Positions 17,730 to 28,035 are shown, numbered from the stretch's first letter. The stretch is DNA of 64,000 nucleotides from Nonomuraea glycinis (GCF_014646515.1 NZ_BMNK01000012.1:124001-188000); one strand, 5' to 3'. Notes: a model not told the origin generated them from the letters alone. Numbers and translations: made by a program.

Positions 17730-20113
17730 CCACAACCGCTGTAGAGACCAACCTGGTGACCCTGACGATCGACGGGTTCCAGGTCAGCGTCCCCAAGGGC
17801 ACCCTGATCATCAGGGCCGCCGAGCTGATGGGCATCCAGATCCCCAGGTTCTGTGACCACCCGCTGCTCGACCCGGCGGCCAACTGCCGTCAGTGCCTGG
17901 TCGACATCCCCGACGCCGGCAACGGCCGCGGCTTTCCCAAGCCGCAGCCGTCGTGCGCGATCGAGGTCGCCGAGGGCATGGTCGTGCAGACCCAGCTCAC
18001 CTCGCCGGTCGCCGAGAAGGCGCAGCGGGCGGCGATGGAGTTCCTGCTGATCAACCACCCGCTGGACTGCCCGGTCTGCGACAAGGGCGGCGAGTGCCCC
18101 CTGCAGAACCAGGCCATGTCCAACGGCCAGGGCGAGTCCCGCTTCCAGGAGCAGAAGCGGACCTTCCCCAAGCCGCTGCCCCTGTCCACCCAGGTGCTGC
18201 TCGACCGCGAGCGCTGCGTGCAGTGCGCGCGGTGCATCCGCTTCTCCGACCAGATCGCCGGCGACCCGTTCATCGAGTTCTTCGAGCGCGGCGCCAAGGA
18301 GCAGGTCGGGGTGGCCGACGGCGAGCCGTTCCAGTCCTACTTCTCCGGCAACACGGTGCAGATCTGCCCGGTGGGCGCGCTGACCGGCGCCGCCTACCGG
18401 TTCCGGGCCCGCCCGTTCGACCTGGTGTCCACGCCGAGCGCGTGCGAGCACTGCGCGTCGGGTTGCGCGCAGCGCACCGACCACCGGCGCGGCCGGGTCA
18501 CCCGCCGGCTGGCGGGCAACGACCCGCAGGTCAACGAGGAGTGGAACTGCGACAAGGGCCGCTGGGCGTTCACCTACGCCACGCAGCCCGACCGGCTCAA
18601 GACGCCGCTGGTCCGCAACGCCGACGGGGTGCTGGAGCCCGCGTCCTGGCCGGAGGCGCTCAGCGTCGCCGCCCAGGGTCTGGCCGCCGCCCGCGGCAAG
18701 GCCGGCGTGCTGGTCGGCGGCCGGGTCACGGTCGAGGACGCCTACGCCTACGCCAAGTTCGCCCGGCTCGCGCTCGGCGGCAACGACATCGACTTCCGGG
18801 CCAGGCCGCACTCCGCCGAGGAGGCCGCCTTCCTGGCCCACGAGGTCGCCGGCAAGGGCATCGAGATCTCCTACGCCGACCTGGAGAGCGCGCCCGCGGT
18901 GCTGCTCGTCGGGTTCGAGCCCGAGGAGGAATCGCCCATCGTCTTCCTGCGCCTGCGCAAGGCGTGGCTGAAGCGGGGGCTCAAGGTCGCGGCGATCGCC
19001 CTGTTCGCCACGCCGGGCCTGGTCAAGATGGGCGCCACGCTCATCCGCACCGCGCCGGGCGCGGAGGCCGAGGCGATCGGCGAGCTGGTCGGCACGCTGG
19101 CCGAGGGCACGATCGTGCTCGCGGGCGAGCGACTGGCCGCCGTACCCGGCGCGCTGTCCGCCCTGTCGCGGCTGAGCGCCGCCTCGGGCGCCCGGCTCGC
19201 CTGGATCCCGCGCCGGGCCGGTGAGCGCGGCGCCCTGGAGGCGGGCGCGCTGCCCAACCTGCTGCCGATCGGCCGCCCGGTCGACGACGAGAGCGCCAGG
19301 GCGGAGGTCGCCAGGGTGTGGAACGTGGCCTCGCTGCCCGCCACGCCGGGCCGCGACACCACGGGCATGCTCGCCGCCGCACTCGACGGCGAGCTCGACG
19401 CGCTGGTCGTGGCCGGCGTCGACCCGTACGACCTGGCCGACCCCGCCGCGGCGCTGGCCGCGCTGGAGAACACCCCGTTCATCGTCAGCCTGGAGACCCG
19501 CGCGAGCGCCGTCACCGACCGGGCCGACGTGGTCCTGCCGGTGGCCACCGTGCAGGAGAAGGGCGGCACGTTCGTCAACTGGGAAGGCAGGGGCCGCTCG
19601 TTCGAGGCGCCGATCAAGGTGCCCGGTCTGCAGAGCGACCTGGCCGTGATCGGCAACCTGGCCGACCGGATGGACCTGCACCTGGGCCTGCCCGACGCCA
19701 AGGCCGCCCGGCGCGAGCTGTCGTCGCTGGGCTCCTGGCGCGGCACCCGCGTCGCGGCGCCCAGCACGGGCGGCCGCACCAGGCCCGCGCCCGCCGCCGG
19801 TGAGGCGCTGCTGGCCACCTGGCACCTGCTCCTCGACGAGGGCCGGCTGCAGGACGGCGAGCCCTACCTCGCGGGCACCGCCCGCGCCGCCGAGGCGCTG
19901 GTCTCGGCGGGCACCGCGGTGGAGATCGGCGTCGTGGACGGCGACAAGCTCGTCGTCGGCGGTGCCGGGCCGCAGGCGGTCACGCTGCCCGTCCGCATCG
20001 CCGACCTGCCGGACCGGGTGGTCTGGGTGCCGTCGAACTCGGGCGGCTGCTCGGTCACGCGCGATCTCGGCGCCGTGTCGGGCGACATCGTCACGATCGG
20101 GAGCGCCTCATGA
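17726..20113 (+). CDS. nuoG: NADH-quinone oxidoreductase subunit G
   Basis: NuoG is the large iron-sulfur subunit (795 residues). The N-terminal ferredoxin-like domain has FCDHPLLDPAANCRQCLVDI with a later cysteine in PQPSCAIEV. Then come the His/Cys motif HPLDCPVCDKGGECPLQNQ and the cluster motif ERCVQCARCIRFSDQ. The remaining part is a molybdopterin oxidoreductase-like domain, which lacks cofactor function in complex I. The GTG start overlaps the nuoF stop. Domain order and length match actinobacterial NuoG. Confidence 0.96.
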   Translation: MTTTAVETNLVTLTIDGFQVSVPKGTLIIRAAELMGIQIPRFCDHPLLDPAANCRQCLVDIPDAGNGRGFPKPQPSCAIEVAEGMVVQTQLTSPVAEKAQRAAMEFLLINHPLDCPVCDKGGECPLQNQAMSNGQGESRFQEQKRTFPKPLPLSTQVLLDRERCVQCARCIRFSDQIAGDPFIEFFERGAKEQVGVADGEPFQSYFSGNTVQICPVGALTGAAYRFRARPFDLVSTPSACEHCASGCAQRTDHRRGRVTRRLAGNDPQVNEEWNCDKGRWAFTYATQPDRLKTPLVRNADGVLEPASWPEALSVAAQGLAAARGKAGVLVGGRVTVEDAYAYAKFARLALGGNDIDFRARPHSAEEAAFLAHEVAGKGIEISYADLESAPAVLLVGFEPEEESPIVFLRLRKAWLKRGLKVAAIALFATPGLVKMGATLIRTAPGAEAEAIGELVGTLAEGTIVLAGERLAAVPGALSALSRLSAASGARLAWIPRRAGERGALEAGALPNLLPIGRPVDDESARAEVARVWNVASLPATPGRDTTGMLAAALDGELDALVVAGVDPYDLADPAAALAALENTPFIVSLETRASAVTDRADVVLPVATVQEKGGTFVNWEGRGRSFEAPIKVPGLQSDLAVIGNLADRMDLHLGLPDAKAARRELSSLGSWRGTRVAAPSTGGRTRPAPAAGEALLATWHLLLDEGRLQDGEPYLAGTARAAEALVSAGTAVEIGVVDGDKLVVGGAGPQAVTLPVRIADLPDRVVWVPSNSGGCSVTRDLGAVSGDIVTIGSAS

Positions 20114-21423
20114 TGAAAACCGTTCTCGCGGCCGATCTTGCCGACTTCGGCAAGGATCCGCTCTGGATCACCATCGTCAAGGCCGTGATGCTGTTCGTCT
20201 TCGTGATGCTGTGCGTGCTGTTCGGCGTCTGGTTCGAGCGCAAGCTCATCTCCAGGATGCAGAACCGCTACGGACCCAACCGGGCGGGCAAGTTCGGCCT
20301 CCTGCAGTCCGTGGCCGACGGCATCAAGATGGGCCTGAAGGAGGACCTGACCCCGAACACCGTGGACAAGGTCCTCTACCTGCTGGCCCCGATCATCATG
20401 GTGGTGCCGGCCTTCCTGGCCTTCTCCATCGTGCCGTTCGGGCCGGTGGTCAACCTGTTCGGCGTGCAGACGCCGCTGCAGCTCGTGGACCTGCCGGTGG
20501 CCGTGCTGTTCATGCTGGCCATGGGCGCCGTCTCGGTCTACGGCGTGGTGCTCGCCGGCTGGTCCTCGCGCTCGCCGTACGCGCTGCTCGGCGGTCTGCG
20601 GTCGGCGGCGCAGGTGGTCTCGTACGAGATCGCGATGGGTCTGTCGTTCGTGGCCGTCTTCCTGTTCGCCGGGACGCTGTCCACGTCGGAGATCGTCGCG
20701 GCGCAGGAGACGACCTGGTTCGCGGTGCTGCTCCTGCCGTCGTTCCTGGTCTACGTGGTCTGCATGTTCGGCGAGGCCGCGCGCATCCCGTTCGACCTGC
20801 CCGAGGGTGAGGGCGAGCTGGTCGGCGGCTTCCAGACGGAATACTCCTCGTCGCTGAAGTTCGCCGTGATCATGATGGCCGAGTACATCCACACCTTCAC
20901 CGCCAGCGGCATCGCCGTCACGCTGTTCCTCGGCGGTTGGCGGGCGCCCTTCCCGATCTCGTTGTGGGAGGGTGCCAACGTCGGCTACTGGCCGGTGCTC
21001 TGGTTCTTCATCAAGTTCGTGCTGACGTTCTGCTTCATCGTGTGGGTGCGCGCGTCTCTGCCGCGGGTCCGCTACGACCAGCTGATGTCGCTGGGCTGGA
21101 AGGTTCTGATCCCGGTCAACCTGGCGTGGATCCTGCTCGTCGCCGCGGTGCGCAACGTCCTGTTCGTCAACAACGGGACATTCGAGGGCGACGTGTACAT
21201 CTCCGCCGGGCTCGGCGTGGTCGTCGTCATCGGCGCGCTGGCCATCTGGATGCGGTTCGACACCGTCAACCAGCGACGCAAGGAAGCCAGGAAGGCGGAG
21301 GTCGAAGCCGAGTTCGAGGAGCTGTCCAACGAGCCGACGGCAGGCGGCTTCCCTGTGCCGCCGCTCGATCTGCCGCACTACCACGGGGTGCAGCACAAGG
21401 AGATTCCCAGTGGGACTAACTGA
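20110..21423 (+). CDS. nuoH: NADH-quinone oxidoreductase subunit H
   Basis: NuoH is a membrane subunit lining the quinone chamber. The 437-residue protein has about eight membrane segments, with the conserved RMQNRYGPNRAGKFGLLQSV and GEAARIPFDLPEGEGELVGG motifs whose acidic residues shape the quinone entry path. The C-terminus has a cytoplasmic extension of about 50 residues. Its start overlaps the nuoG stop and its stop overlaps nuoI by 14 bases. Confidence 0.97.
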   Translation: MMKTVLAADLADFGKDPLWITIVKAVMLFVFVMLCVLFGVWFERKLISRMQNRYGPNRAGKFGLLQSVADGIKMGLKEDLTPNTVDKVLYLLAPIIMVVPAFLAFSIVPFGPVVNLFGVQTPLQLVDLPVAVLFMLAMGAVSVYGVVLAGWSSRSPYALLGGLRSAAQVVSYEIAMGLSFVAVFLFAGTLSTSEIVAAQETTWFAVLLLPSFLVYVVCMFGEAARIPFDLPEGEGELVGGFQTEYSSSLKFAVIMMAEYIHTFTASGIAVTLFLGGWRAPFPISLWEGANVGYWPVLWFFIKFVLTFCFIVWVRASLPRVRYDQLMSLGWKVLIPVNLAWILLVAAVRNVLFVNNGTFEGDVYISAGLGVVVVIGALAIWMRFDTVNQRRKEARKAEVEAEFEELSNEPTAGGFPVPPLDLPHYHGVQHKEIPSGTN

Positions 21424-21925
21424 TTGGCTGAACCCCGTCAAAGGCTTCGGGGTCACCTTCCATACGATGTTCAAGAAGCCCGTCACGACCAACTATCCGG
21501 AGGAGAAGAGGCCGACGGCCCCTCGCTTCCACGGACGGCACCAGCTCAACCGCTGGCCCGACGGGTTGGAGAAGTGCATCGGCTGCGAGCTGTGCGCCTG
21601 GGCGTGCCCGGCCGACGCCATCTACGTGGAGGGCGGGGACAACAGCGACGAGGAGCGCTTCTCTCCGGGGGAGCGCTACGGACGCACCTACCAGATCAAC
21701 TATCTGCGGTGCATCCTGTGCGGCCTGTGCATCGAGGCCTGTCCGACTCGCGCGCTCACCATGACCAACGAGTACGAGCTCGCCGACAGCAGCCGCGAGA
21801 GCCTCATCTTCACCAAGGAGATGCTGCTCGCGCCGCTGACCCAGGGGATGGAGCAGCCTCCGCACCCGATGCGGCTCGGTGAGACCGAAGAGGACTACTA
21901 CCGGCTGGGACGGACCAATGGGTGA
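21410..21925 (+). CDS. nuoI: NADH-quinone oxidoreductase subunit I
   Basis: NuoI is a ferredoxin-like subunit with two [4Fe-4S] clusters linking NuoG to NuoB. The two ligand sets are CIGCELCAWACPADAI and CILCGLCIEACPTRAL in a 171-residue protein. The start is a GTG within the 3' end of nuoH. The end overlaps nuoJ by 8 bases. Confidence 0.97.
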   Translation: MGLTDWLNPVKGFGVTFHTMFKKPVTTNYPEEKRPTAPRFHGRHQLNRWPDGLEKCIGCELCAWACPADAIYVEGGDNSDEERFSPGERYGRTYQINYLRCILCGLCIEACPTRALTMTNEYELADSSRESLIFTKEMLLAPLTQGMEQPPHPMRLGETEEDYYRLGRTNG

Positions 21926-22676
21926 GACCATCACTTTCTGGGTGCTCGCCGTCATTTCCGTCGGCGCGGCGCTCGGCATGGTCTTCAACCGGAAGGCCGT
22001 CTACTCGGCGCTGATGCTCGGCACCGTGATGCTCTGCCTCGCGGTCCTCTACGCCGTGCAGGAAGCGCCCTTCCTGGCCGCCGTGCAGATCATCGTCTAC
22101 ACCGGCGCCGTCATGATGCTCTTCCTGTTCGTGCTCATGCTGGTCGGCGTCGACTCCTCCGACTCGCTGGTCGAGACGCTCAGGGGACAGCGGTTCTGGG
22201 CGGCGATCGCCGGTCTCGGCTTCGCGGCGCTGATCGTGCTGGCTGTGGGCAACGCGGTCTTCTCCACCCAGGCGGGCCTGGCGGCGGCCACGGCGCAGGG
22301 CGGCTACATCCGCTCCATCGCGCTGCTGCTGTTCACCAAGTACGTCTTCGCGTTCGAGATCACCTCGGCGCTGCTCATCACCGCCGCGCTCGGCGCGATG
22401 GTGCTGGCGCACCGGGAGCGCGAGGAGAAGAAGGTCACGCAGAAGGAGCAGTCCCGCGCCAGGTTCCTGGGCGACCGGCCGTCGCCGCTGCCCGGCCCCG
22501 GCACCTACGCCCGCAACAACGCCATCGACATGCCGGCGCTGCTGCCGGACGGCTCGGTCGCCGAATCCTCGGTCAACCGCTACATCGCGCGGTACGACGT
22601 GGAGCGGGGGCTCCTCCCTGAGGATCCCAAGCTCGCCGAGGCCATCAAGCACAGGGCCGAGGAGGAGTCCAAGTGA
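21918..22676 (+). CDS. nuoJ: NADH-quinone oxidoreductase subunit J
   Basis: NuoJ is a membrane subunit with five membrane segments; its third helix normally carries the pi-bulge. The conserved region VQIIVYTGAVMMLFLFVLML is visible. I use the ATG at 21918 (MGETITFWVLAVIS) rather than a GTG at 21879. The 252-residue product is longer than E. coli NuoJ because of a charged C-terminal tail of about 80 residues, which is usual in actinobacteria. Confidence 0.95.
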   Translation: MGETITFWVLAVISVGAALGMVFNRKAVYSALMLGTVMLCLAVLYAVQEAPFLAAVQIIVYTGAVMMLFLFVLMLVGVDSSDSLVETLRGQRFWAAIAGLGFAALIVLAVGNAVFSTQAGLAAATAQGGYIRSIALLLFTKYVFAFEITSALLITAALGAMVLAHREREEKKVTQKEQSRARFLGDRPSPLPGPGTYARNNAIDMPALLPDGSVAESSVNRYIARYDVERGLLPEDPKLAEAIKHRAEEESK

Positions 22677-22969
22677 CCACGCATTACCTCATCCTGTCCG
22701 GCCTGCTGTTCGCCATCGGCGCGATCGGCGTGCTGACCAGGCGCAACGCGATCGTGGTGTTCATGTGCGTCGAGCTCATGCTCAACGCCTGCAACCTCGC
22801 GTTCGTCACCTTCGCCAGGCAGGTGGGCAACCTCGAAGGTCAGATCATCGCGTTCTTCGTGATGGTGGTGGCCGCGGCCGAGGTCGTGGTAGGCCTGGCA
22901 ATCATCGTGACGATCTTCCGAACCCGCAGGTCAGCGTCGGTCGACGACGTCAACCTGCTGAAGTACTAA
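22673..22969 (+). CDS. nuoK: NADH-quinone oxidoreductase subunit K
   Basis: NuoK is a 98-residue membrane subunit with three helices and the two conserved glutamates used in proton translocation, in VFMCVELMLNACNLAFV and VAAAEVVVGLAIIV. The GTG start overlaps the nuoJ stop. Confidence 0.97.
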   Translation: MTTHYLILSGLLFAIGAIGVLTRRNAIVVFMCVELMLNACNLAFVTFARQVGNLEGQIIAFFVMVVAAAEVVVGLAIIVTIFRTRRSASVDDVNLLKY

Positions 22970-22979
22970 GAGGTGACTG

Positions 22980-24887
22980 GTGGAATCTCCTGCTGAGATC
23001 ATCCAGCACACCGCTGGTGGCGCGATCGGGTTGTCCTGGCTGATGATCGTGCTCCCGTTGCTGGGGGCGCTCATCCTGCTGGTGCTCAACCGCCGCACCG
23101 ACCGGTGGGGCCATCTGCTGGGCGTGGCCATGTCCCTCGCCTCGTTCGTCGTGGCGGTGCTGGCGTTCGTCGAGCTGCTCGGACTCGGGGAGGCTGAGCG
23201 CCGGCAGGCCGTGCACCTGTACGAGTTCATCCCGGGCATGGTGGACATGGGCCTGCTGATCGACCCGTTGTCGATCAGCTTCGCCCTGCTGATCACGGGT
23301 GTCGGATCGCTGATCCACATCTACTCGATCGGCTACATGTCGCACGACCCGGACCGGCGCCGGTTCTTCGCCTACCTGAACCTGTTCGTCGCCGCGATGC
23401 TCCTGCTGGTGCTGTCCGACAACTACGTCGGGCTGTTCATCGGCTGGGAGGGCGTCGGTCTGGCGTCCTACCTGCTGATCGGCTTCTGGCAGTTCAAGCC
23501 GTCGGCCGCGGTCGCCGCCAAGAAGGCGTTCGTCGTCAACCGCGTCGGCGACCTCGGCCTGCTGGTCGGCATGTTCATCGTGTGGACCTCCTTCGGCACG
23601 CTCGCCTTCGCCGACCTCGGCACCAAGGTCGGCACCGCCTCGGACGGCACGCTGACCGCGATCGGGCTGCTGTTCCTGCTCGGCGCGTGCGGCAAGTCGG
23701 CCCAGCTGCCGCTGCAGTCCTGGTTGCTGGACGCGATGGAGGGCCCGACTCCGGTCTCCGCCCTCATCCACGCCGCGACCATGGTCACCGCCGGTGTCTA
23801 CCTGGTGGTCCGCTCGGGCGGGTTCTTCTTCCCGGAGGGATCGCCGCAGGCGCTGGCCGTCGCGATCGTCGGCGCGGCCACGCTGCTCGCCGGTGCGATC
23901 ATCGGTTGCGCCAAGGACGACATCAAGAAGGGCCTGGCGGGCTCCACGATGTCGCAGATCGGCTACATGATGCTGGGCGCGGGCCTCGGTCCGGTGGGCT
24001 ACGCCTTCGCGATCGGCCACTTGATCACGCACGGCTTCTTCAAGGCCAACATGTTCCTCGGCGCGGGCTCGGTCATGCACGGCATGAACGACGAGGTGAA
24101 CATGCGCAAGTACGGCGGCCTTCGCAAGCACATGCCGATCACCTTCGTCACGTTCCTCGTCGGCTACCTGGCGATCATCGGCTTCCCGCTGCTGTCCGGC
24201 TACTTCACCAAGGACGGCATCATTGAGACCGCGGTGCACCACCAGCCGGTGCTCGGCTGGCTGGCCGTGCTCGGCGCCGGACTCACCGGCTTCTATATGT
24301 CGCGGATGGTCTTCATGACCTTCTTCGGCGAGAAGCGCTGGGACAAGGACGCGCATCCGCACGAGTCTCCGGCCGTCATGACCTGGCCGCTGATCATCCT
24401 GTCGATCGGCTCCCTCTTCCTGGGCGGTTACCTGATCCTGAGCAACAGGCTCATGCTGTGGCTCAGCCCGGCGGTCGGTCGCCCAGAGGTACTGCCGGAG
24501 TTCCACTTCCTGAGCACTCCCGGCCTGGCCACGCTCGGGCTGGTCGCCGTCGGCGCGGCCTTCGCCTGGATGAGGTACGGCAGGGCTACGGTGCCGGTCG
24601 TGGCTCCGCGCGGGTCGTTCCTCACCACGTTCGCCCGGCGTGACCTGTACGGCGACGCGATCAACGAGTCGCTGCTCATGCGCCCCGGCCAGTGGCTGAC
24701 CCGCTTCGCCGTCTACTTCGACAACCGGGGCATCGACGGGCTGGTCAACGGCCTGGCCGCGGGCATCGGCGGGAGCTCAGGGCGCCTGCGACGGCTCCAG
24801 ACGGGCTTCGCCCGAACGTACGCGCTGTCCATCCTGATCGGTGCCGCCCTGGTGACCGGCGCCCTGCTCCTCGTTGGGAACATCTGA
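22980..24887 (+). CDS. nuoL: NADH-quinone oxidoreductase subunit L
   Basis: NuoL is the distal antiporter-like proton-pumping subunit. The 635-residue protein has the FIGWEGVGLASYLLIGFW motif with its essential glutamate, the lysine-containing segment GKSAQLPLQSWLLDAMEGPT, and PVSALIHAATMVTAGVYL. The long lateral helix normally lies in the last third, and the final helix is ALSILIGAALVTGALLLV. The start is GTG, ten bases after nuoK. Confidence 0.96.
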   Translation: MESPAEIIQHTAGGAIGLSWLMIVLPLLGALILLVLNRRTDRWGHLLGVAMSLASFVVAVLAFVELLGLGEAERRQAVHLYEFIPGMVDMGLLIDPLSISFALLITGVGSLIHIYSIGYMSHDPDRRRFFAYLNLFVAAMLLLVLSDNYVGLFIGWEGVGLASYLLIGFWQFKPSAAVAAKKAFVVNRVGDLGLLVGMFIVWTSFGTLAFADLGTKVGTASDGTLTAIGLLFLLGACGKSAQLPLQSWLLDAMEGPTPVSALIHAATMVTAGVYLVVRSGGFFFPEGSPQALAVAIVGAATLLAGAIIGCAKDDIKKGLAGSTMSQIGYMMLGAGLGPVGYAFAIGHLITHGFFKANMFLGAGSVMHGMNDEVNMRKYGGLRKHMPITFVTFLVGYLAIIGFPLLSGYFTKDGIIETAVHHQPVLGWLAVLGAGLTGFYMSRMVFMTFFGEKRWDKDAHPHESPAVMTWPLIILSIGSLFLGGYLILSNRLMLWLSPAVGRPEVLPEFHFLSTPGLATLGLVAVGAAFAWMRYGRATVPVVAPRGSFLTTFARRDLYGDAINESLLMRPGQWLTRFAVYFDNRGIDGLVNGLAAGIGGSSGRLRRLQTGFARTYALSILIGAALVTGALLLVGNI

Positions 24888-26452
24888 TGTCGGAACTCTG
24901 GCTCCCGATCATCATGGCGGTGCCCGTGCTGGGCGCCATCGTGGTGGCCCTGCTCCCCAAGGGCGGCGACAAGCTGGCCAAGCAGGTCACCCTGGCAGTC
25001 TCGCTGGTGGTCCTGGCGCTCACGCTGGTGATGGCGTTCCAGTTCCCCGGCGCGGCCGGCGACAGGTTCAAGTTCGAGGCGACGTACGACTGGATCCCGA
25101 CCTTCGGGGTGCACTTCGGCGTCGGCGTCGACGGTGTGGCGCTGGTGCTGATCGCCCTGTCGGCGGTGCTGGTGCCGATCGTGGTGCTCGCCTCCTGGCA
25201 CGACGCCGACGGCGTCAAGACCGCCGACGGCACCGTGGTCGCGCCCAAGCGGTCGGTGAAGACGTACTTCTCGCTGCTGCTGGTGCTCGAAGCGATGATG
25301 ATCGGCGTCTTCGCGGCGACGGACATCTTCCTGTTCTACGTCTTCTTCGAAGCCATGCTGATCCCGATGTACTTCATGATCGGGTCGTACGGCGGTGCCC
25401 AGCGGTCCTACGCGGCCGTCAAGTTCCTGCTGTACTCCCTGTTCGGCGGCCTGCTCATGCTGGTCGCGGTCATCGGGCTCTACGTCATCGCGGGCAAGCA
25501 GACGTTCATGTTCCCCGAGCTCGTCGGGGTCATCCAGGACCCGGCCACGCAGAAGTGGCTGTTCGCCGGCTTCTTCATCGCCTTCGCGATCAAGGCGCCG
25601 CTCTGGCCGGTGCACACCTGGCTGCCCGACGCGGCCGCGCAGGCTCCGGCGGGCGCCGCCGTCCTGCTCGTGGGCGTGCTCGACAAGGTCGGCACGTTCG
25701 GCATGCTCCGCTTCTGCCTGGAGCTGTTCCCCGACGCGGCCAAGGCGTTCACGATGCCGATCGTGGTGCTCGCGGTGATCAGCATCATCTACGGCGCGAT
25801 CGTGGCCATCGGGCAAACCGACATGAAGCGCCTGATCGCCTACACGTCGATCTCGCACTTCGGCTTCATCGTGCTGGGCGTGTTCGCCATGTCGCAGGTC
25901 TCCCAGGCCGGCGCGACGCTCTACATGGTCAACCACGGCTTCGCCACCGGCGCGCTGTTCCTGGCCGCCGGGTTCCTCATCGCCAGGCGCGGCTCGCCGC
26001 ACATCGCCGACTACGGGGGCGTCCAGAAGGTCGCTCCGCTGCTGGCCGGCTTCTTCCTGATCGCCGGCTTGGCCGGGCTGTCGCTGCCGGGGCTGTCGAC
26101 GTTCGTCAGCGAGTTCATGGTGATGATCGGCGCCTACTCCAGCACGGCCTCCGGGTCGGGCGCGTTCGTGGTGGCCGCGATCGTCTCCGCGACGGCCGTC
26201 ATCCTGGCGGCCGTCTACATCCTGTGGATGGTGCAGCGGACCCTGAACGGGCCCACGGCCGAGCCGGTCAAGGCCTTCAAGGACCTCAACGCGCGGGAGA
26301 TCTGGGTGATGGCGCCGCTCATCGCTCTGATCATCGGCTTCGGGTTCTACCCCAAGCCGCTGCTCGACGTGATCAATCCAGCGGTCACCAGCACGTTGAC
26401 CAACGTGCATGTGGACAATCCGGCTATCGCTGAGAAGGGAGCCGGTCAGTGA
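24887..26452 (+). CDS. nuoM: NADH-quinone oxidoreductase subunit M
   Basis: NuoM is an antiporter-like proton-pumping subunit of 521 residues. It starts at the ATG at 24887, which overlaps the nuoL stop as TGATG. Conserved segments are FFEAMLIPMYFMIGSYGG with the functional glutamate, KAPLWPVHTWLPDAAAQAPA with the lysine, and DMKRLIAYTSISHFGFIVLG. It overlaps nuoN by four bases. Confidence 0.96.
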   Translation: MSELWLPIIMAVPVLGAIVVALLPKGGDKLAKQVTLAVSLVVLALTLVMAFQFPGAAGDRFKFEATYDWIPTFGVHFGVGVDGVALVLIALSAVLVPIVVLASWHDADGVKTADGTVVAPKRSVKTYFSLLLVLEAMMIGVFAATDIFLFYVFFEAMLIPMYFMIGSYGGAQRSYAAVKFLLYSLFGGLLMLVAVIGLYVIAGKQTFMFPELVGVIQDPATQKWLFAGFFIAFAIKAPLWPVHTWLPDAAAQAPAGAAVLLVGVLDKVGTFGMLRFCLELFPDAAKAFTMPIVVLAVISIIYGAIVAIGQTDMKRLIAYTSISHFGFIVLGVFAMSQVSQAGATLYMVNHGFATGALFLAAGFLIARRGSPHIADYGGVQKVAPLLAGFFLIAGLAGLSLPGLSTFVSEFMVMIGAYSSTASGSGAFVVAAIVSATAVILAAVYILWMVQRTLNGPTAEPVKAFKDLNAREIWVMAPLIALIIGFGFYPKPLLDVINPAVTSTLTNVHVDNPAIAEKGAGQ

Positions 26453-28035
26453 ACAACACCATCGTGGCGCCGACGATCGAGTACGGCACGCTGGCGCCGC
26501 TACTGCTCATCTTCGGCGCCGCCATCGTCGGCGTGCTGGTGGAGGCGTTCGCGCCCCGCTATCTGCGCAAGGCGATGCAGGTGCCCATCACCCTGCTCAG
26601 CATCGCGGGCGCGTTCGCCCTCGTCATCCTGCAGGTCGTCTCCGGCGACGTGCCGACCACGCCGGTCGCCATGGGCGCCCTCGCGGTCGACGGGCCGTCG
26701 CTGTTCATCTGGGGCGTCATCCTCGTCCTGTCGTTCGTCTGTGTGCTGCTGATCAACGACGAGGGTCACTTCGTCGCCTCGGCCGCCGCGGTGCCCGGCA
26801 GCGCCGACGAGGAAGAGGCCGAGCGCTCCGGCAGCGCGCACACCGAGGTCTACCCCCTCGCGCTGTTCGCGATCGGCGGCATGCTGCTCTTCCCGGCCGC
26901 CAACGACCTGCTGACGATGTTCGTCGGCCTTGAGGTCATGTCGCTGCCGCTGTACCTGCTGTGCGGCCTGGCCCGCCGTCGCCGCCTGCTGTCGCAGGAG
27001 GCGTCGATGAAGTACTTCCTGCTGGGCGCGTTCTCCTCGGCGTTCTTCCTGTACGGCACCGCCATGATCTACGGCTACGCCGGCACGGTCTCCTTCGCCG
27101 GGATCAGCCAGGCCATGGCGACGGGCGCGCTGCTCGACCCGCTACTGCTGCTCGGGTTCTCGCTGCTCGCCGTGGGCCTGCTGTTCAAGCTCGGCGCCGC
27201 GCCGTTCCAGGCCTGGAAGCCGGACGTCTACCAGGGCGCGCCGACGCCCATCACCGCGCTGATGGCCTCCGGCACGCTGGTCGCGGCCGTGGGCGCCCTG
27301 CTGCGGGTCTTCTGGGCCGGTCTGGGGAACCTGGACTGGAACTGGCGGCCGGTCATCTGGGTCATCGCGGCGCTCACGATGATCGTCGGCTCGATCCTGG
27401 CGATCACCCAGACGGACATCAAGCGGATGCTCGCCTACTCCTCCATCGCGCACGCCGGCTTCCTGCTGGTGGGTGTGGTGGCCACGTCCAGCACGGCCGC
27501 GGGCAACGCCATCTCGATGCAGGCGATCCTGTTCTACCTGCTGGTCTACGGTCTGGCCACCGTCGGCGCGTTCGCGGTGGTCACGCTGGTGCGCGACCCC
27601 GGCGGCGAGGCGAACCACCTGTCGCGCTGGGCCGGGCTGGGCAAGCGCTCGCCGATCCTGGCAGGCGTCTTCGCCTTCTTCCTGCTGGCCTTCGCCGGAA
27701 TCCCGCTGACCAGCGGCTTCTTCGGCAAGTACGCCGTGTTCACGGCGGCCCTGGCCAGCGGCAGGGAAGCCGGCGACTCGCTGGGCGCCTGGATGACCGG
27801 GCTGGTCGTGGTGGGTGTCGTCGCCTCGGCGATCGCGGCGTTCTTCTACGTCCGCGTCATCGTGCTGATGTTCTTCAACGAGCCGGCGGCGGACGGACCG
27901 TCGATCGCGATCCCCAGCACGGGGACCGTGGCGGTCATCTCGATCGCGATGCTGGTTACGGTAGGAGTCGGGGTGTTCCCGGAGCCCGTGCTCCAGCTCG
28001 CCCACAACGCCGCTGCCGGCCTTTTCATCAGATAG
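26449..28035 (+). CDS. nuoN: NADH-quinone oxidoreductase subunit N
   Basis: NuoN is the third antiporter-like subunit, 528 residues. It has TMFVGLEVMSLPLYLLCGL with its glutamate, KLGAAPFQAWKPDVYQGAPT with its lysine, and DIKRMLAYSSIAHAGFLLVG. An insert of charged residues (SADEEEAERSGSAH) lies near residue 120. It closes the nuo operon. The prenyl synthase starts 9 bases later. Confidence 0.96.
   Translation: MNNTIVAPTIEYGTLAPLLLIFGAAIVGVLVEAFAPRYLRKAMQVPITLLSIAGAFALVILQVVSGDVPTTPVAMGALAVDGPSLFIWGVILVLSFVCVLLINDEGHFVASAAAVPGSADEEEAERSGSAHTEVYPLALFAIGGMLLFPAANDLLTMFVGLEVMSLPLYLLCGLARRRRLLSQEASMKYFLLGAFSSAFFLYGTAMIYGYAGTVSFAGISQAMATGALLDPLLLLGFSLLAVGLLFKLGAAPFQAWKPDVYQGAPTPITALMASGTLVAAVGALLRVFWAGLGNLDWNWRPVIWVIAALTMIVGSILAITQTDIKRMLAYSSIAHAGFLLVGVVATSSTAAGNAISMQAILFYLLVYGLATVGAFAVVTLVRDPGGEANHLSRWAGLGKRSPILAGVFAFFLLAFAGIPLTSGFFGKYAVFTAALASGREAGDSLGAWMTGLVVVGVVASAIAAFFYVRVIVLMFFNEPAADGPSIAIPSTGTVAVISIAMLVTVGVGVFPEPVLQLAHNAAAGLFIR

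Noticed and set aside
17489..19825. 778-codon open frame antisense to nuoG
   Set aside because: This is a composition shadow of a conserved subunit gene and has no recognisable protein features.
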